A stretch of 64,000 nt of DNA. Source: an uncultured Eubacteriales bacterium. GTDB taxonomy: Bacteria; Bacillota; Clostridia; TANB77; CAG-508. The position numbers and the translations under genes were made by a program. The notes beneath the pieces are model-generated. The model worked only from the letters and a program-made list of their open reading frames with translations, ran no database searches and was not told where the DNA came from. Below, one piece after another: positions 55,397 to 64,000 of this stretch; within the stretch, counting starts at the first letter, position 1; each line of letters starts with the position of its first letter. The DNA is taken from contig CASEIV010000002.1 in the NCBI GenBank assembly GCA_949288175.1, positions 204,515-268,514 of the forward strand. The letters are read 5' to 3'.

Positions 55397-55420
55397 AGAG
55401 GTCGTAAAAAAACGGCCTCT
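55397..55420. terminator. AGAGGTCG hairpin terminator (sister of 53728)
   Basis: AGAGGTCGT with ACGGCCTCT; same stem as at 53728 with a poly-A loop. Confidence 0.7.
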
Positions 55421-55438
55421 ATTTCGGTATTAATTCGA

Positions 55439-55591
55439 TTACTTTATCCCAAGGGATAAAAATGAGCATCTCCATATCTTTCCTCCTTGCCAATTGGATG
55501 CCTCTCTAACTTCTCTATCTGTGTCATCATAATTAAGTCTTGTAAATGATGTATTTCCTAAATTCTCACAAAATTTTTGATGATTATCCAT
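55439..55591 (-). CDS. 50-residue hypothetical protein
   Basis: MDNHQKFCENLGNTSFTRLN onward, with GGAGG and an ATG at 55591; the in-frame ATG at 55621 lies ahead of that site. It ends FLSLGIK. No family recognised; possibly the start of a gene cut short, since it ends abruptly next to the asnB fragment. Confidence 0.45.
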   Translation of the reverse strand: MDNHQKFCENLGNTSFTRLNYDDTDREVREASNWQGGKIWRCSFLSLGIK

Positions 55592-55657
55592 TTTTATATT
55601 ACCTCCTACCTCTAATTTCAAATCAATTTTATAAAACTTGGTATATTCTTCCTATCT

Positions 55658-56794
55658 TTATTTATAATCTTCCATAAGTTCATCTCTAACATTTTTATCT
55701 AATTCTAAAATTTCTTCTACAGATGTTAATGGGATTACTTTATGATTATCTAAAGCTTTTTCAATCATTCTTGGTATCTCTGTATAGGTAATTTCTTTAT
55801 CTAAAAATTTCTTTACTGCCACTTCGTTTGCAGCATTTAAAACAACTTGTGCACTATGCCCCATTTCTATTGCTCTAAAAGCTAATTTCAAGCATTTAAA
55901 TTTTTCTAAATCTGGTTTCTCAAACTTTAATGTTTGTACCTCAAATAAATCTAATTTTTCAATTCTATTTTCTAATCTTGTTGGATAATTTAATGCATAA
56001 GCTATCGGAATTTGCATATCTTTTGGTCCAATATTTGCCATAATGGTTCCATCTTTAAATTGTACCATAGAATGTACTAAGCTTTGTCTATGTACAACCA
56101 CTTGAATATTTGATGGGTCTACATCAAATAACCATCTAGCTTCTATAACTTCAAATCCTTTATTCATCATAGTAGATGAGTCAATCGTAACTTTTGGCCC
56201 CATTTTCCATGTTGGATGATTTAAAGCTTGTTCTGGGGTAATATCATCTGTAATTGGTTTATCAAAAAATGGTCCTCCAGAAGCTGTTAATAATATCTTG
56301 TCAATTGGATTGGTTTCCTCTCCTCTTAAACATTGCATAATGGCACTATGTTCACTATCTACGGTAAGTAACTCAGTTTTGCATTCTTTTGCTAAATTCA
56401 TAATAAGAGAGCCACCTGTTACCAATACTTCTTTATTAGCTAGTGCAACCTGTTTTGTATGTTTTATCATGTTGTAAGTAGGTTCTAATCCTGAAATCCC
56501 AACTAAAGCTGATACAGCAATATCTGCATCTTCTAATTTAGAAATTTCTCTTAACCCTTCTTCTCCATAATAAACATCTAAACCAGGAAATTCTTCTTTT
56601 AATTTATCTGCATTTTCTTTTGCTGTAATATACACATGTTTTGGTTGAAATTTATGAATTTGCTCAATTAATTTTGTAATATTTCTTCCAGCAACTAATG
56701 TAATTGCTTGAAACAAATCAGGATTTTCCTCCACAATTCTTAATGTTGTCGTTCCAATAGAACCTGTTGAACCAAAAATAGATATTTTTTTCAT
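55658..56794 (-). CDS. dxr: 1-deoxy-D-xylulose 5-phosphate reductoisomerase
   Basis: 378 residues, full length. NADPH loop ISIFGSTGSIGTTTL, LANKEVLVTGG, VDSEHSAIMQC (metal Asp/Glu), TASGGPF, WKMGPKVTIDSSTMMNKG, and C-terminal NAANEVAV. Second step of the MEP isoprenoid pathway: DXP to MEP. No other MEP gene in the window. Followed downstream only by the short 50-residue frame; GGAGG before the ATG. Confidence 0.95.
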   Translation of the reverse strand: MKKISIFGSTGSIGTTTLRIVEENPDLFQAITLVAGRNITKLIEQIHKFQPKHVYITAKENADKLKEEFPGLDVYYGEEGLREISKLEDADIAVSALVGISGLEPTYNMIKHTKQVALANKEVLVTGGSLIMNLAKECKTELLTVDSEHSAIMQCLRGEETNPIDKILLTASGGPFFDKPITDDITPEQALNHPTWKMGPKVTIDSSTMMNKGFEVIEARWLFDVDPSNIQVVVHRQSLVHSMVQFKDGTIMANIGPKDMQIPIAYALNYPTRLENRIEKLDLFEVQTLKFEKPDLEKFKCLKLAFRAIEMGHSAQVVLNAANEVAVKKFLDKEITYTEIPRMIEKALDNHKVIPLTSVEEILELDKNVRDELMEDYK

Positions 56795-56812
56795 ATATCC
56801 TTCCTCCTCTTA

Positions 56813-57343
56813 CTATAATTTTTTTATCATTTCTTCTATTTGTTTATCTTCTTTTGCAGGTATTTCATTTGTATGTAATGAATAGATATAATCTTTTTCC
56901 ATATCAAAATCTGCATTCAGAAATTTAAAAACTAATTTAGCCGTATCTAGTGCATGTTTTGGCTCTCCTGTTCCTCCACCAGCCAAAACTAAGATACCTC
57001 TTTTTTTCTTAAACTCAATTTTTTTCTTTAAAAAGTATCGATTGCTCCATATCCAATTTAATCTTGTTACCATATTAAACATAGGTGGTGTCATATTATA
57101 CATATATACAGGAGAGGCTAGTATAAGAATATCATAATCATCTTTATATACTTTTTCCATTCCGTCTTTAATGCAACATCCCTCTTGTTTCCAACAATAT
57201 TTACAATCTATACATGGTTTTATATTTTCATCATATAAATAGATTTCTTCAATTTCTCCCTTTAATTTTTCTTTTATTCTACTTACCATATATGCTGTAT
57301 TTCCATCTTTATGTGGTGAACCATTTAAAATTAATATTTTCAT
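56813..57343 (-). CDS. NADPH-dependent FMN reductase / flavodoxin-like protein
   Basis: 176 residues. ILILNGSPHKDGNTAYM FMN loop at the start, then a Cys-rich insert CIDCKYCWKQEGCC and ILASPVYMYNMTP, typical of iron-sulfur flavoprotein-like NADPH:FMN reductases. May bind an Fe-S cluster or metal by the Cys insert. Nineteen bases upstream of dxr on the same strand. Confidence 0.85.
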   Translation of the reverse strand: MKILILNGSPHKDGNTAYMVSRIKEKLKGEIEEIYLYDENIKPCIDCKYCWKQEGCCIKDGMEKVYKDDYDILILASPVYMYNMTPPMFNMVTRLNWIWSNRYFLKKKIEFKKKRGILVLAGGGTGEPKHALDTAKLVFKFLNADFDMEKDYIYSLHTNEIPAKEDKQIEEMIKKL

Positions 57344-57362
57344 TTTCTTTCTTCCTTATCTT

Positions 57363-58238
57363 TCATTTTTCATTTCTCATTGAAAGCATAATCTTTCGAT
57401 TTCTATATTGTTTTGCCTTTTTTGTAATTTGGATAATCCCTTCAATTATTTTTGCAGACAACCCCGTTTCTTTTTCTATTTCTTCTATTGTTTTTTTCTC
57501 TTTTAAATTCTTCAAACAATTATCGATTTTCTCCCAACTTAATTCTTCTTTTATTTTAAAAATTTCCTCTTTTTCTTCTTTACTAAATTTTCTCGCTTTC
57601 ATAATTGGACCTTGATTAAATATCCAAAAAGCAATATCTTCTAAATCCTCTTGTTTTCTCCAGAATCCTGATGTAGCTGGTTGCTCAATAACTTCTTTTC
57701 TTGTTCCAATTTCTTTGGCTAATTGTATGACTTCAGTTTTGTATAAATGTTCTATTGGTTTAAAATGAGCCAAATTATCTCCAAATGTCATAAAAAATCC
57801 TAATTCATATTCTGTAAGATTGGTACATCCTGCAATAATAAAGCCTTTATCTTGATAAGAAGAGATAATTGCTGATCTCATAGAACATTTTGCTTTTGCT
57901 GGGTCTAATATTAATCTAGAATTAAAAATAGGTTCATTCTCTGCTTGTTCTAAGACTTTTATAAATTCCATACTTTTTCCTTCAAATGGAACAATAGTAA
58001 GTGGTACTTCTAAATCTTCTGCTAAATTTTTAACATTTTTTACAAATTTTGCTTCTGTTTCTGTCTCTTTAACAAATAATAATTTAATTCTATCTTTTCC
58101 TAATGCTTTATAACATAATCTTGCGACAACATCTGAATCAATTCCTCCTGATACTAAAATTAGTACACGTTCATCCTCTAGAACATATGATTTTATAAAT
58201 TCTTCTATTTTTTCTATTTCTTCTATTTCTTTTTGCAT
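57363..58238 (-). CDS. nadE: NAD+ synthase-like protein
   Basis: 291 residues. PP-loop VSGGIDSDVVARLC, GCTNLTEYELGFFMTFGD and PIEHLYKTEVIQLAKEIG, QPATSGFW match the NadE/NAD synthase family closely. Adenylates nicotinate-adenine dinucleotide with ATP and amidates it with ammonia; no glutaminase domain is present. A C-terminal helical extension of about 60 residues after the usual end. On the same strand as the FMN reductase and dxr genes. Confidence 0.85.
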   Translation of the reverse strand: MQKEIEEIEKIEEFIKSYVLEDERVLILVSGGIDSDVVARLCYKALGKDRIKLLFVKETETEAKFVKNVKNLAEDLEVPLTIVPFEGKSMEFIKVLEQAENEPIFNSRLILDPAKAKCSMRSAIISSYQDKGFIIAGCTNLTEYELGFFMTFGDNLAHFKPIEHLYKTEVIQLAKEIGTRKEVIEQPATSGFWRKQEDLEDIAFWIFNQGPIMKARKFSKEEKEEIFKIKEELSWEKIDNCLKNLKEKKTIEEIEKETGLSAKIIEGIIQITKKAKQYRNRKIMLSMRNEK

Positions 58239-58320
58239 ATAAATAAATTCCCTTTCATTATTTTTTATATTATATCAATTATCTAATTTTTAAGCAATTG
58301 TTTTTCTTAATAAATATAAA

Positions 58321-58390
58321 AAGCTTCACCTTGTTGTATATGAAATATACAGATAAGTTCAAGATAAAAGCTGACTTTTTTTATACAATA
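58321..58390. repeat. Family III hairpin repeat (reverse copy)
   Basis: Reverse complement carries GCTTTTATCTTGA and TATACAACAAGGTGAAGCTT, closely matching 47136-47197. Stem arms differ. Confidence 0.65.
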
Positions 58391-58432
58391 AAAAATTGGT
58401 TCAACTTTTTATGCTTAAGTCAAACCAATTTT
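58391..58432 (-). terminator. Terminator of the 101-residue gene
   Basis: AAAATTGGTT with AACCAATTTT and a further T run on the minus strand. Confidence 0.75.
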
Positions 58433-58458
58433 CTATAACTAATACTCAATCATAATAC

Positions 58459-58764
58459 TCAATCAACTGGACATATATCCCTTGCAATGCCATCGGGATA
58501 TATTTTTAACCTTACTATATCTCCCTCTTTAAAGGGGAGTATACTTTTGTCAAATTTTTTCAAGAAAACTCTACCGTTTTCAAGATGGAACTCCATCTTT
58601 ACTGTCTCTTCATTTTCTCTTTTTCTGACAATTTTTTGTATTCTTGTCTCTACAAGAAATATGATACCGGTATTATTTTCTTGTTCAACTTTTTGGTCAA
58701 CTCCCCGTCCAATTCGTAGGTAGGAAATTTGTTTGAATTTTTTTAAAATTTTTAATACTCCCAT
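58459..58764 (-). CDS. Unknown 101-residue protein
   Basis: N-terminal basic part, then a beta-rich C-terminal domain (EFHLENGRVFLKKFDK, FKEGDIVRLKI) faintly like DUF3006 proteins; not enough for a call. AAAGGA site before the ATG and its own terminator. Confidence 0.6.
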   Translation of the reverse strand: MGVLKILKKFKQISYLRIGRGVDQKVEQENNTGIIFLVETRIQKIVRKRENEETVKMEFHLENGRVFLKKFDKSILPFKEGDIVRLKIYPDGIARDICPVD

Positions 58765-58940
58765 TTTTTCCTATTCCTTTCTGTCTTACAATTGATTAGG
58801 TCCTTCTAATTGTTTCTTAGTTATTGTCTCTCCTTTCTTTCATTTGAATCTGGATACCTTATTACTGTATCGTATTTACTTGTAACATAATGTATTTTAA
58901 CATATTTTTGCTACAATTTCAATTCAAAATAATATGCAAA

Positions 58941-58962
58941 AAGAAGCCATCTCTGACTTCTT
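58941..58962 (-). terminator. Terminator of the XRE regulator
   Basis: AAGAAG with CTTCTT and TTTTTGC on the minus strand. Confidence 0.6.
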
Positions 58963-58968
58963 CTTGTC

Positions 58969-59961
58969 TTAATAAATAAAGTATTTCGGAATCATAACTT
59001 TAAGTTTAACTATAATTTGCCAGGGCGTTGCAGGACACCACTGACCAGACGGATCTTCTTTTTTCAGCCATAACACAGACTCTGTATAAGCCTTCGCATA
59101 TAAGTTCATTACCATGTACTGTACTTCTACAGTATTATGGATGTTTACAATTTCATAAACTTTAGCAATATAATCATAGTATTTTATAGTTTCACCCTCG
59201 AAACTGATTGTTTCATATATTGCTCTGATATGCTTTAGCTCTTCAGCTTCCTGAGGGTTATAGCAATCTGTTAAGTGGCCTATCTCGTCATATTTATGCC
59301 CTAGTGCTTTTACTGCTATGTTGATCAGATTTTTAAATTCTTCATAGAATTTCTCTGTTTGAAATCCTGCATAGGATATTATATTTCGAGTTGCTTGTTC
59401 TCTTAAAATCATTCCCAAACGTATAAACAAAGCATCGATTGCTTGTTCATACTCTGGTTGTTGAATTTTTAGAGCTACTTTTCTGCATTTGTAATTAAAT
59501 TGAAAAAAGAAACTCATGAGAAACAATCCATAAATCATATCATTTTCATTAAAATATCCTCCTGCCATTATTGGATTTTCAAACCGTCCCCAAATTTTTC
59601 CATTAACTGGCTCTATTTCAAAAGAAGTTATAACATCTATTATTTCATAAATTCTTTTATCTTGTAATGCCAATTTTAAGAATTGGTTGCTTACATATTC
59701 TAATGTACTTTTCAATTCTTCTACTTCATTCTGAATATCAGAATGAAATTTAGGAACTATCCCAAAAATTTGATTTGCATCAACATTGAGCACCTGACAA
59801 ATTCTACTAACCATGTCAAAATCTATTTTCTTTGTTTTACCTGCTTCCATTTTGCACAGAGTACTTGGTGAAATACCTAACATTTTTGAAAGTTTAGTAA
59901 TAGTTAAACCTCTTTCCTTCCGAAGATTTTTTAATATTTCTCCAAAATTATTTGACATCAT
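58969..59961 (-). CDS. XRE-family regulator with large helical domain
   Basis: 330 residues. Residues 1-62 form an HTH_3 domain (LGISPSTLCKMEAGKTK); the remaining 270 residues are helical with no recognised ligand domain. The C-terminal 20 codons are more GC-rich than the neighbours, so it may be acquired. It could control adjacent genes or an accessory function; no partner gene is obvious. GGAGG before the ATG. Confidence 0.82.
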   Translation of the reverse strand: MMSNNFGEILKNLRKERGLTITKLSKMLGISPSTLCKMEAGKTKKIDFDMVSRICQVLNVDANQIFGIVPKFHSDIQNEVEELKSTLEYVSNQFLKLALQDKRIYEIIDVITSFEIEPVNGKIWGRFENPIMAGGYFNENDMIYGLFLMSFFFQFNYKCRKVALKIQQPEYEQAIDALFIRLGMILREQATRNIISYAGFQTEKFYEEFKNLINIAVKALGHKYDEIGHLTDCYNPQEAEELKHIRAIYETISFEGETIKYYDYIAKVYEIVNIHNTVEVQYMVMNLYAKAYTESVLWLKKEDPSGQWCPATPWQIIVKLKVMIPKYFIY

Positions 59962-60079
59962 ATTTTCCTCCTAATTTTTTATTTTTAATTTTATCCATAA
60001 AAATATTATACCTTACAGGTTACATAATGTCAAATTGTCATGTTACGCCTATTTTCCATAGCAAAAATTTTTCCTGATT

Positions 60080-62707
60080 TTATTTCATCTTTTCTTTAAT
60101 CTTTACCAATGTATTTAATGCATCAATTGGTGTTAATTCATTTAAATTGATTTTATCAATTTCATGGGCAATTTCTGCTAATTTGAAATTATACATATCA
60201 AATTGTCCTTCTACTTGTTTTTTGTCTTTCTTTTCTTCTTTTTTACCTGTTAAGATATTTTTTCTTTCTAAAGATTTTAAAATTTTATTTGCTTCTTCTG
60301 TAACCAATTTTGGAACACCTGCTAATCTTGCTACATGAATACCATAGCTTTCATCTGTTCCTCCTCTGACAATCTTTCTTAAAAAGATAATATCTTCTCC
60401 TTTTTCTTTAACGGCAATAGAGTAATTTTTAACACCTTCTATTTTTTCTTCTAGCTCGGTTAATTCATGATAATGTGTTGCAAATAATGTTTTTGCTCCA
60501 CATTTTTCTTTGTTGGCTATATATTCTGCTACTGCCCAAGCAATAGACAATCCATCATAAGTAGAAGTTCCCCTTCCGATTTCATCTAAAATGACTAAAC
60601 TGTTTGGCGTTGCTTCTTTTAAAATCGTTGCTACCTCCATCATTTCTACCATAAAGGTACTTTGTCCCATACTTAAATCATCAGATGCACCAACTCTTGT
60701 GAAAATTTTATCGACAACACCAATTTTGGCTTCTTCTGCTGGTACAAAACTTCCCACTTGTGCCATTAAGGTAATTAAGGCAACTTGTCTCATATATGTT
60801 GATTTACCAGCCATATTTGGTCCTGTAATAATAGATAATCTGTTTTCATCTTTATCTAAATAGGTATCATTTTCTACAAATTCTCCTGCACCTAACATTT
60901 TTTCAATCACAGGGTGTCTTCCTCCCTTGATATCAATAATTCCTGAGTTATCTACTTGTGGCATACAATAATTCATATCTTCTGCTACCTGTGCAAATGA
61001 TGCTAATACGTCTAATGTAGATACCATTGTGGCTGTTTTTTGTAATCTGATAATATTTTTTGCAATTTCTTCTCTAATTTTTGTAAATAAATCATATTCT
61101 AGGCTAACCACTTTTTCTTCTGCACCTAAAATTTGGTTTTCTAAGTTTTTTAGTTCTTCTGTAATATATCTTTCTGCATTTGTTAAGGTTTGTTTTCTAA
61201 TATATCTTTCAGGAACTTGGTCTAAGTTTGATTTGGTGACTTCTATGAAATAGCCAAATACTTTATTAAATCCTACTTTTAAATTTTTAATTCCTGTTTT
61301 TTCTTTTTCATCAGCTTCTAATTGAATAATCCAATTCTTTCCTTCTGTTGTTGCTGTTTTTAGTTTATCCACTTCCTCATTATATCCTAATTTGATAATT
61401 CCACCATCTTTTACAGTCATTGGTGGATCATCTACAATCGATTTTTCAATCAATTCATAGATATCTTGTAAATCATCTAAGTTCTCATAAATGTCTTTTA
61501 ACATTGGGGATTCCGTGGTTTGCAAAACACTTTTTACCTCTGGTAATCTTGCTAAAGAATTTTTTAATGTAATCATATCTCTTGCATTGGCATTACCATA
61601 AGCCATTTTTCCTGCTAATCTTTCAATATCATAAACTTTTTTAAGGTTGTCAATGACATCTCCTCTTAGCATGACATTTTCTTTTAATTCTTTGACAGCT
61701 TCTAATCTTCTATTAATCTCTAAAGTATCAATTAATGGATCATTTAGCCATCTTCTTAAATGTCTTCCTCCCATAGAAGTTGAGGTTTTATCTAATACCC
61801 ATAATAAAGTTCCCTTTTTAGATTTATCTCTCATTTTTTCTGTAATTTCTAGATTTCTTCTCGCATTCATATCTAAAGACATATATTTGGATATCTGATA
61901 AATGGTTATTTTATTAATATGGTCTAAACTCGTCATTTGTGTTTGCTCTATATATTCAACTAATGCATTAATACTGGCTACTGCAAAGCTTCTTTCCTCT
62001 ATATTTTCAATTGGTTTTTGATTGGTATCCACTAGATTAAATCGTAATTTGATAATATCTGGTGTACTATCAAAAAATTTATCTTGAAATCTTGTAATAT
62101 ATGTATTAAAACGTTCTCTAATTTTACTCATTTCTTCTGTACAATCTGCTAAGTTAGAATTAATCACCAATTCTGATGGAGAATATCTTGCAATCTCATC
62201 TAACAATTGTGGAAAATTGTTATTGTCTTTAATTTCGGCTGCATAAAATTCTCCTGTTGAAATATCACATACACTAATCCCAAAATAAATTCCAGATTTA
62301 AAAATAGACATGATATAATTATTTTTTCTTTCTTCAAGCATGTTACTCTCTACAATGGTACCTGGTGTAACAACTCTAATAACGCCTCTTTTGACAATTC
62401 CTTTTGCACTTTTAGGATCCTCTAATTGCTCACATATAGCAACTTTATAGCCCTTTGCAATTAACCTTGAGATATACATTTCAGCAGCATGATGTGGTAC
62501 ACCTGCCATTGGTGCTCTTTCTTCTTGTCCACAATCTTTTCCTGTTAATGTGATTTCTAGTTCTCTTGCTGCAGTGATGGCATCATCAAAAAACATTTCA
62601 TAAAAGTCACCTAATCTATAAAACAAGATACAGTCTTTATATTGTTCTTTGGTTTCAAGATATCGTTGCATCATAGGTGAAAATTCTTTGTTTTTATTTT
62701 CTGACAT
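60080..62707 (-). CDS. mutS: DNA mismatch repair protein MutS
   Basis: 875 residues, full length. Mismatch-binding GDFYEMF near 36-42, core and clamp domains, Walker A TGPNMAGKSTYMRQVA near 620, DEIGRGTSTYDGLS, and the C-terminal dimerisation segment. Recognises mismatches and recruits MutL; mutL is not in the window. AAAGGAG about ten bases before the ATG. Confidence 0.96.
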   Translation of the reverse strand: MSENKNKEFSPMMQRYLETKEQYKDCILFYRLGDFYEMFFDDAITAARELEITLTGKDCGQEERAPMAGVPHHAAEMYISRLIAKGYKVAICEQLEDPKSAKGIVKRGVIRVVTPGTIVESNMLEERKNNYIMSIFKSGIYFGISVCDISTGEFYAAEIKDNNNFPQLLDEIARYSPSELVINSNLADCTEEMSKIRERFNTYITRFQDKFFDSTPDIIKLRFNLVDTNQKPIENIEERSFAVASINALVEYIEQTQMTSLDHINKITIYQISKYMSLDMNARRNLEITEKMRDKSKKGTLLWVLDKTSTSMGGRHLRRWLNDPLIDTLEINRRLEAVKELKENVMLRGDVIDNLKKVYDIERLAGKMAYGNANARDMITLKNSLARLPEVKSVLQTTESPMLKDIYENLDDLQDIYELIEKSIVDDPPMTVKDGGIIKLGYNEEVDKLKTATTEGKNWIIQLEADEKEKTGIKNLKVGFNKVFGYFIEVTKSNLDQVPERYIRKQTLTNAERYITEELKNLENQILGAEEKVVSLEYDLFTKIREEIAKNIIRLQKTATMVSTLDVLASFAQVAEDMNYCMPQVDNSGIIDIKGGRHPVIEKMLGAGEFVENDTYLDKDENRLSIITGPNMAGKSTYMRQVALITLMAQVGSFVPAEEAKIGVVDKIFTRVGASDDLSMGQSTFMVEMMEVATILKEATPNSLVILDEIGRGTSTYDGLSIAWAVAEYIANKEKCGAKTLFATHYHELTELEEKIEGVKNYSIAVKEKGEDIIFLRKIVRGGTDESYGIHVARLAGVPKLVTEEANKILKSLERKNILTGKKEEKKDKKQVEGQFDMYNFKLAEIAHEIDKINLNELTPIDALNTLVKIKEKMK

Positions 62708-62732
62708 TTATTTTTCTTCTCCTTTCTGCATT

Positions 62733-63038
62733 TTATTTCATTTCTATTTTAGAATATAATCTTTCATCTATCAATATCATTTGTATCTGCTTTTTAGAGA
62801 AACTTTTTTCCTTCATGATTTTAACTTTTCTTTTTAATTCTGATATAAGTTCTAAAAATATTCTAATATTATTTTTTAGTATAGGATAAATGATGTAATT
62901 TTCATTTTTTAAATACTCTAGCTTTTCAGTTATAAATATTTCATTTTCTTTAATAAATTTAATAATATTTTCATTATAGGTTTCTTCCAATTCTATAATT
63001 TCTTGTTGTGTTATACCATATTTCTTAAGATAATTCAT
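62733..63038 (-). CDS. Unknown small helical protein
   Basis: 101 residues, Lys/Glu/Ile-rich, helical, with no membrane segment. It overlaps the end of the upstream helical-repeat gene by 14 bases and lies 25 bases before mutS, so all three are probably one transcription unit. No family recognised. Confidence 0.72.
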   Translation of the reverse strand: MNYLKKYGITQQEIIELEETYNENIIKFIKENEIFITEKLEYLKNENYIIYPILKNNIRIFLELISELKRKVKIMKEKSFSKKQIQMILIDERLYSKIEMK

Positions 63039-64000
63039 TTACCTCACCCATTTTAATTTCATTTTCATTATTTTGTTCTTTTATCTTTTCTATTTCTTCC
63101 AATACTTCTTCTTCATCTATATTTAACATATCTGCCACATTTCTTATTACTTCGCTTAGTTCATATCCTTCTTCCAAATATACTGAAATATTCCTTAATA
63201 TAGTTTCCTGTTCTACATTTATTTTCCATCCACTTAAGTCCAATTCATCTCTATTTTTTTCTAAACCTTCACTAAATCTAACTTGTCTTTCTATTTCTGG
63301 AGTTGAAAAGTCTTGTAATATCTCTTTTACCTCTTTTTCTTTTAAATTAATTTTCAAATAATTGTACGTTTTTCTATATATTGCTCTTTCCAATAACTCT
63401 GGATTCCAATCTAAATTATATACAACATCTCCACACTTACTGATAATTATCTCTATTGCTTGACTTTCTAATTCTGAAATATCTCTTATATGATATTTAT
63501 ATCCAAAATTTCTAGCAACTCTCTTAGATAATTTTAGGAATATTACTGTATTCTCACTTATATAACTTTCATTTATAGGCATACTTTTCCCTATATATAT
63601 TTCTCCCTTTCTTTTTAAAGTTACTTGATATACTTTTTGATAAAATTCTCCTTGTATACTTTTTAAAAATTCACTTTCAGTCACATTTTTTTCTTGACAA
63701 ATATTTTGAATTTCTTCTTCTTTTACTACTCTATCATAAAGTCCTTTTAATTGCATATATCTTTTCAAATATAAAGTTCCCTCAGCAAAAATTTTTTTTA
63801 TTTCTTCAGTGTCTTGCAATAATATAAAGCCTAAATTATTATTAATTTGCTCTTTTTCTATTACGTTATCTTCTAATACTTTAAATATTTTTTCTATTTC
63901 ATTTGCTTTTCCTACTGCTAATACATATAAGCATCTTTCTATTGCCTCTTTCGATATTTCATGTTCATCTAATACTTTGAATATTTTTTCTATTTCTTTT
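63025..64000 (-). CDS. Helical-repeat protein of unknown function (N-terminus beyond window)
   Basis: The frame is open to the right edge, so at least 325 residues are visible and the start is outside. The part near the edge shows two 32-residue repeats each beginning EIEKIFKVL, nearly identical at DNA level, followed by a partial third; this is a short alpha-solenoid-like array. Next comes a unique helical domain with LESQAIEIIISKCGD. A sigma-factor-like or mTERF-like link is a guess. Co-transcribed with mutS by position. Confidence 0.7.
   Translation of the reverse strand, partial: KEIEKIFKVLDEHEISKEAIERCLYVLAVGKANEIEKIFKVLEDNVIEKEQINNNLGFILLQDTEEIKKIFAEGTLYLKRYMQLKGLYDRVVKEEEIQNICQEKNVTESEFLKSIQGEFYQKVYQVTLKRKGEIYIGKSMPINESYISENTVIFLKLSKRVARNFGYKYHIRDISELESQAIEIIISKCGDVVYNLDWNPELLERAIYRKTYNYLKINLKEKEVKEILQDFSTPEIERQVRFSEGLEKNRDELDLSGWKINVEQETILRNISVYLEEGYELSEVIRNVADMLNIDEEEVLEEIEKIKEQNNENEIKMGEVNELS

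Overview
The window reads as chromosome of a very AT-rich Gram-positive bacterium, most likely an uncultured gut lineage of the Firmicutes (Clostridia-like). The grounds are: AGGAGG-type ribosome binding sites before almost every gene, TTGACA-17-TATAAT promoters, U-tailed hairpin terminators, TGA used as a stop, SipW-type signal peptidases with TasA-like secreted proteins, a zf-HC2 anti-sigma factor, and DUF1540, DUF308 and DUF2085 proteins. I found no rRNA, tRNA, CRISPR array, transposase or prophage.

Layout. 1-8100 (minus strand): an operon of a 40-residue peptide, a 524-residue coiled-coil protein and a giant beta-helix adhesin with YGGGN repeats that runs off the left edge. 8400-20300: a surface-protein locus, mostly minus strand. 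It holds six TasA/CalY-like membrane-anchored or secreted proteins, a further membrane-anchored beta protein, two intact Ser/His (SipW-type) signal peptidases, one signal-peptidase homologue without catalytic residues, a membrane-tethered McrB-like AAA+ ATPase, a DUF2357-like partner and an unknown 333-residue protein. I infer that this is one export, processing and assembly system for extracellular fibres, and it is the main candidate for an undescribed system. 20300-26700: two unknown proteins, a class A PBP with a Thr/Asn-rich tail, and a XerC/D-type recombinase. 26700-34200: housekeeping and envelope genes (nnrD, DUF2085, ECF sigma factor with an unusual FtsX-domain anti-sigma factor, tsaC/sua5, two small secreted proteins, smpB, fbaA, DUF1540). 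34200-44700: peroxiredoxin, HExxH peptidase, nucleotidase, flavodoxin, GNAT, HAD, VanY, LD-carboxypeptidase, an acetyltransferase, an NlpC/P60-like protein, several decayed gene ends and a small structured RNA. 44800-49550: a csoR-copZ-copA copper regulon with an operator inside a consensus promoter, DUF308, a frameshifted TetR regulator and rpmF. 50100-55450: asnB followed by two accessory pairs or genes (dinD/HD protein; DUF4143 ATPase), each followed by a decayed copy of the asnB 3' end. 55600-64000: dxr, an FMN reductase, a nadE-like gene, an XRE regulator, mutS, and an unknown helical-repeat gene running off the right edge.

A second layer is a set of intergenic hairpin elements. Five full copies and one half copy share an internal core (consensus GARTGYGATTGGAG) and the same nested-stem plan, but each has its own outer arms, and in three copies the perfect arm is exactly 38 bp. 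At least two other small hairpin repeat families are also scattered through the window.
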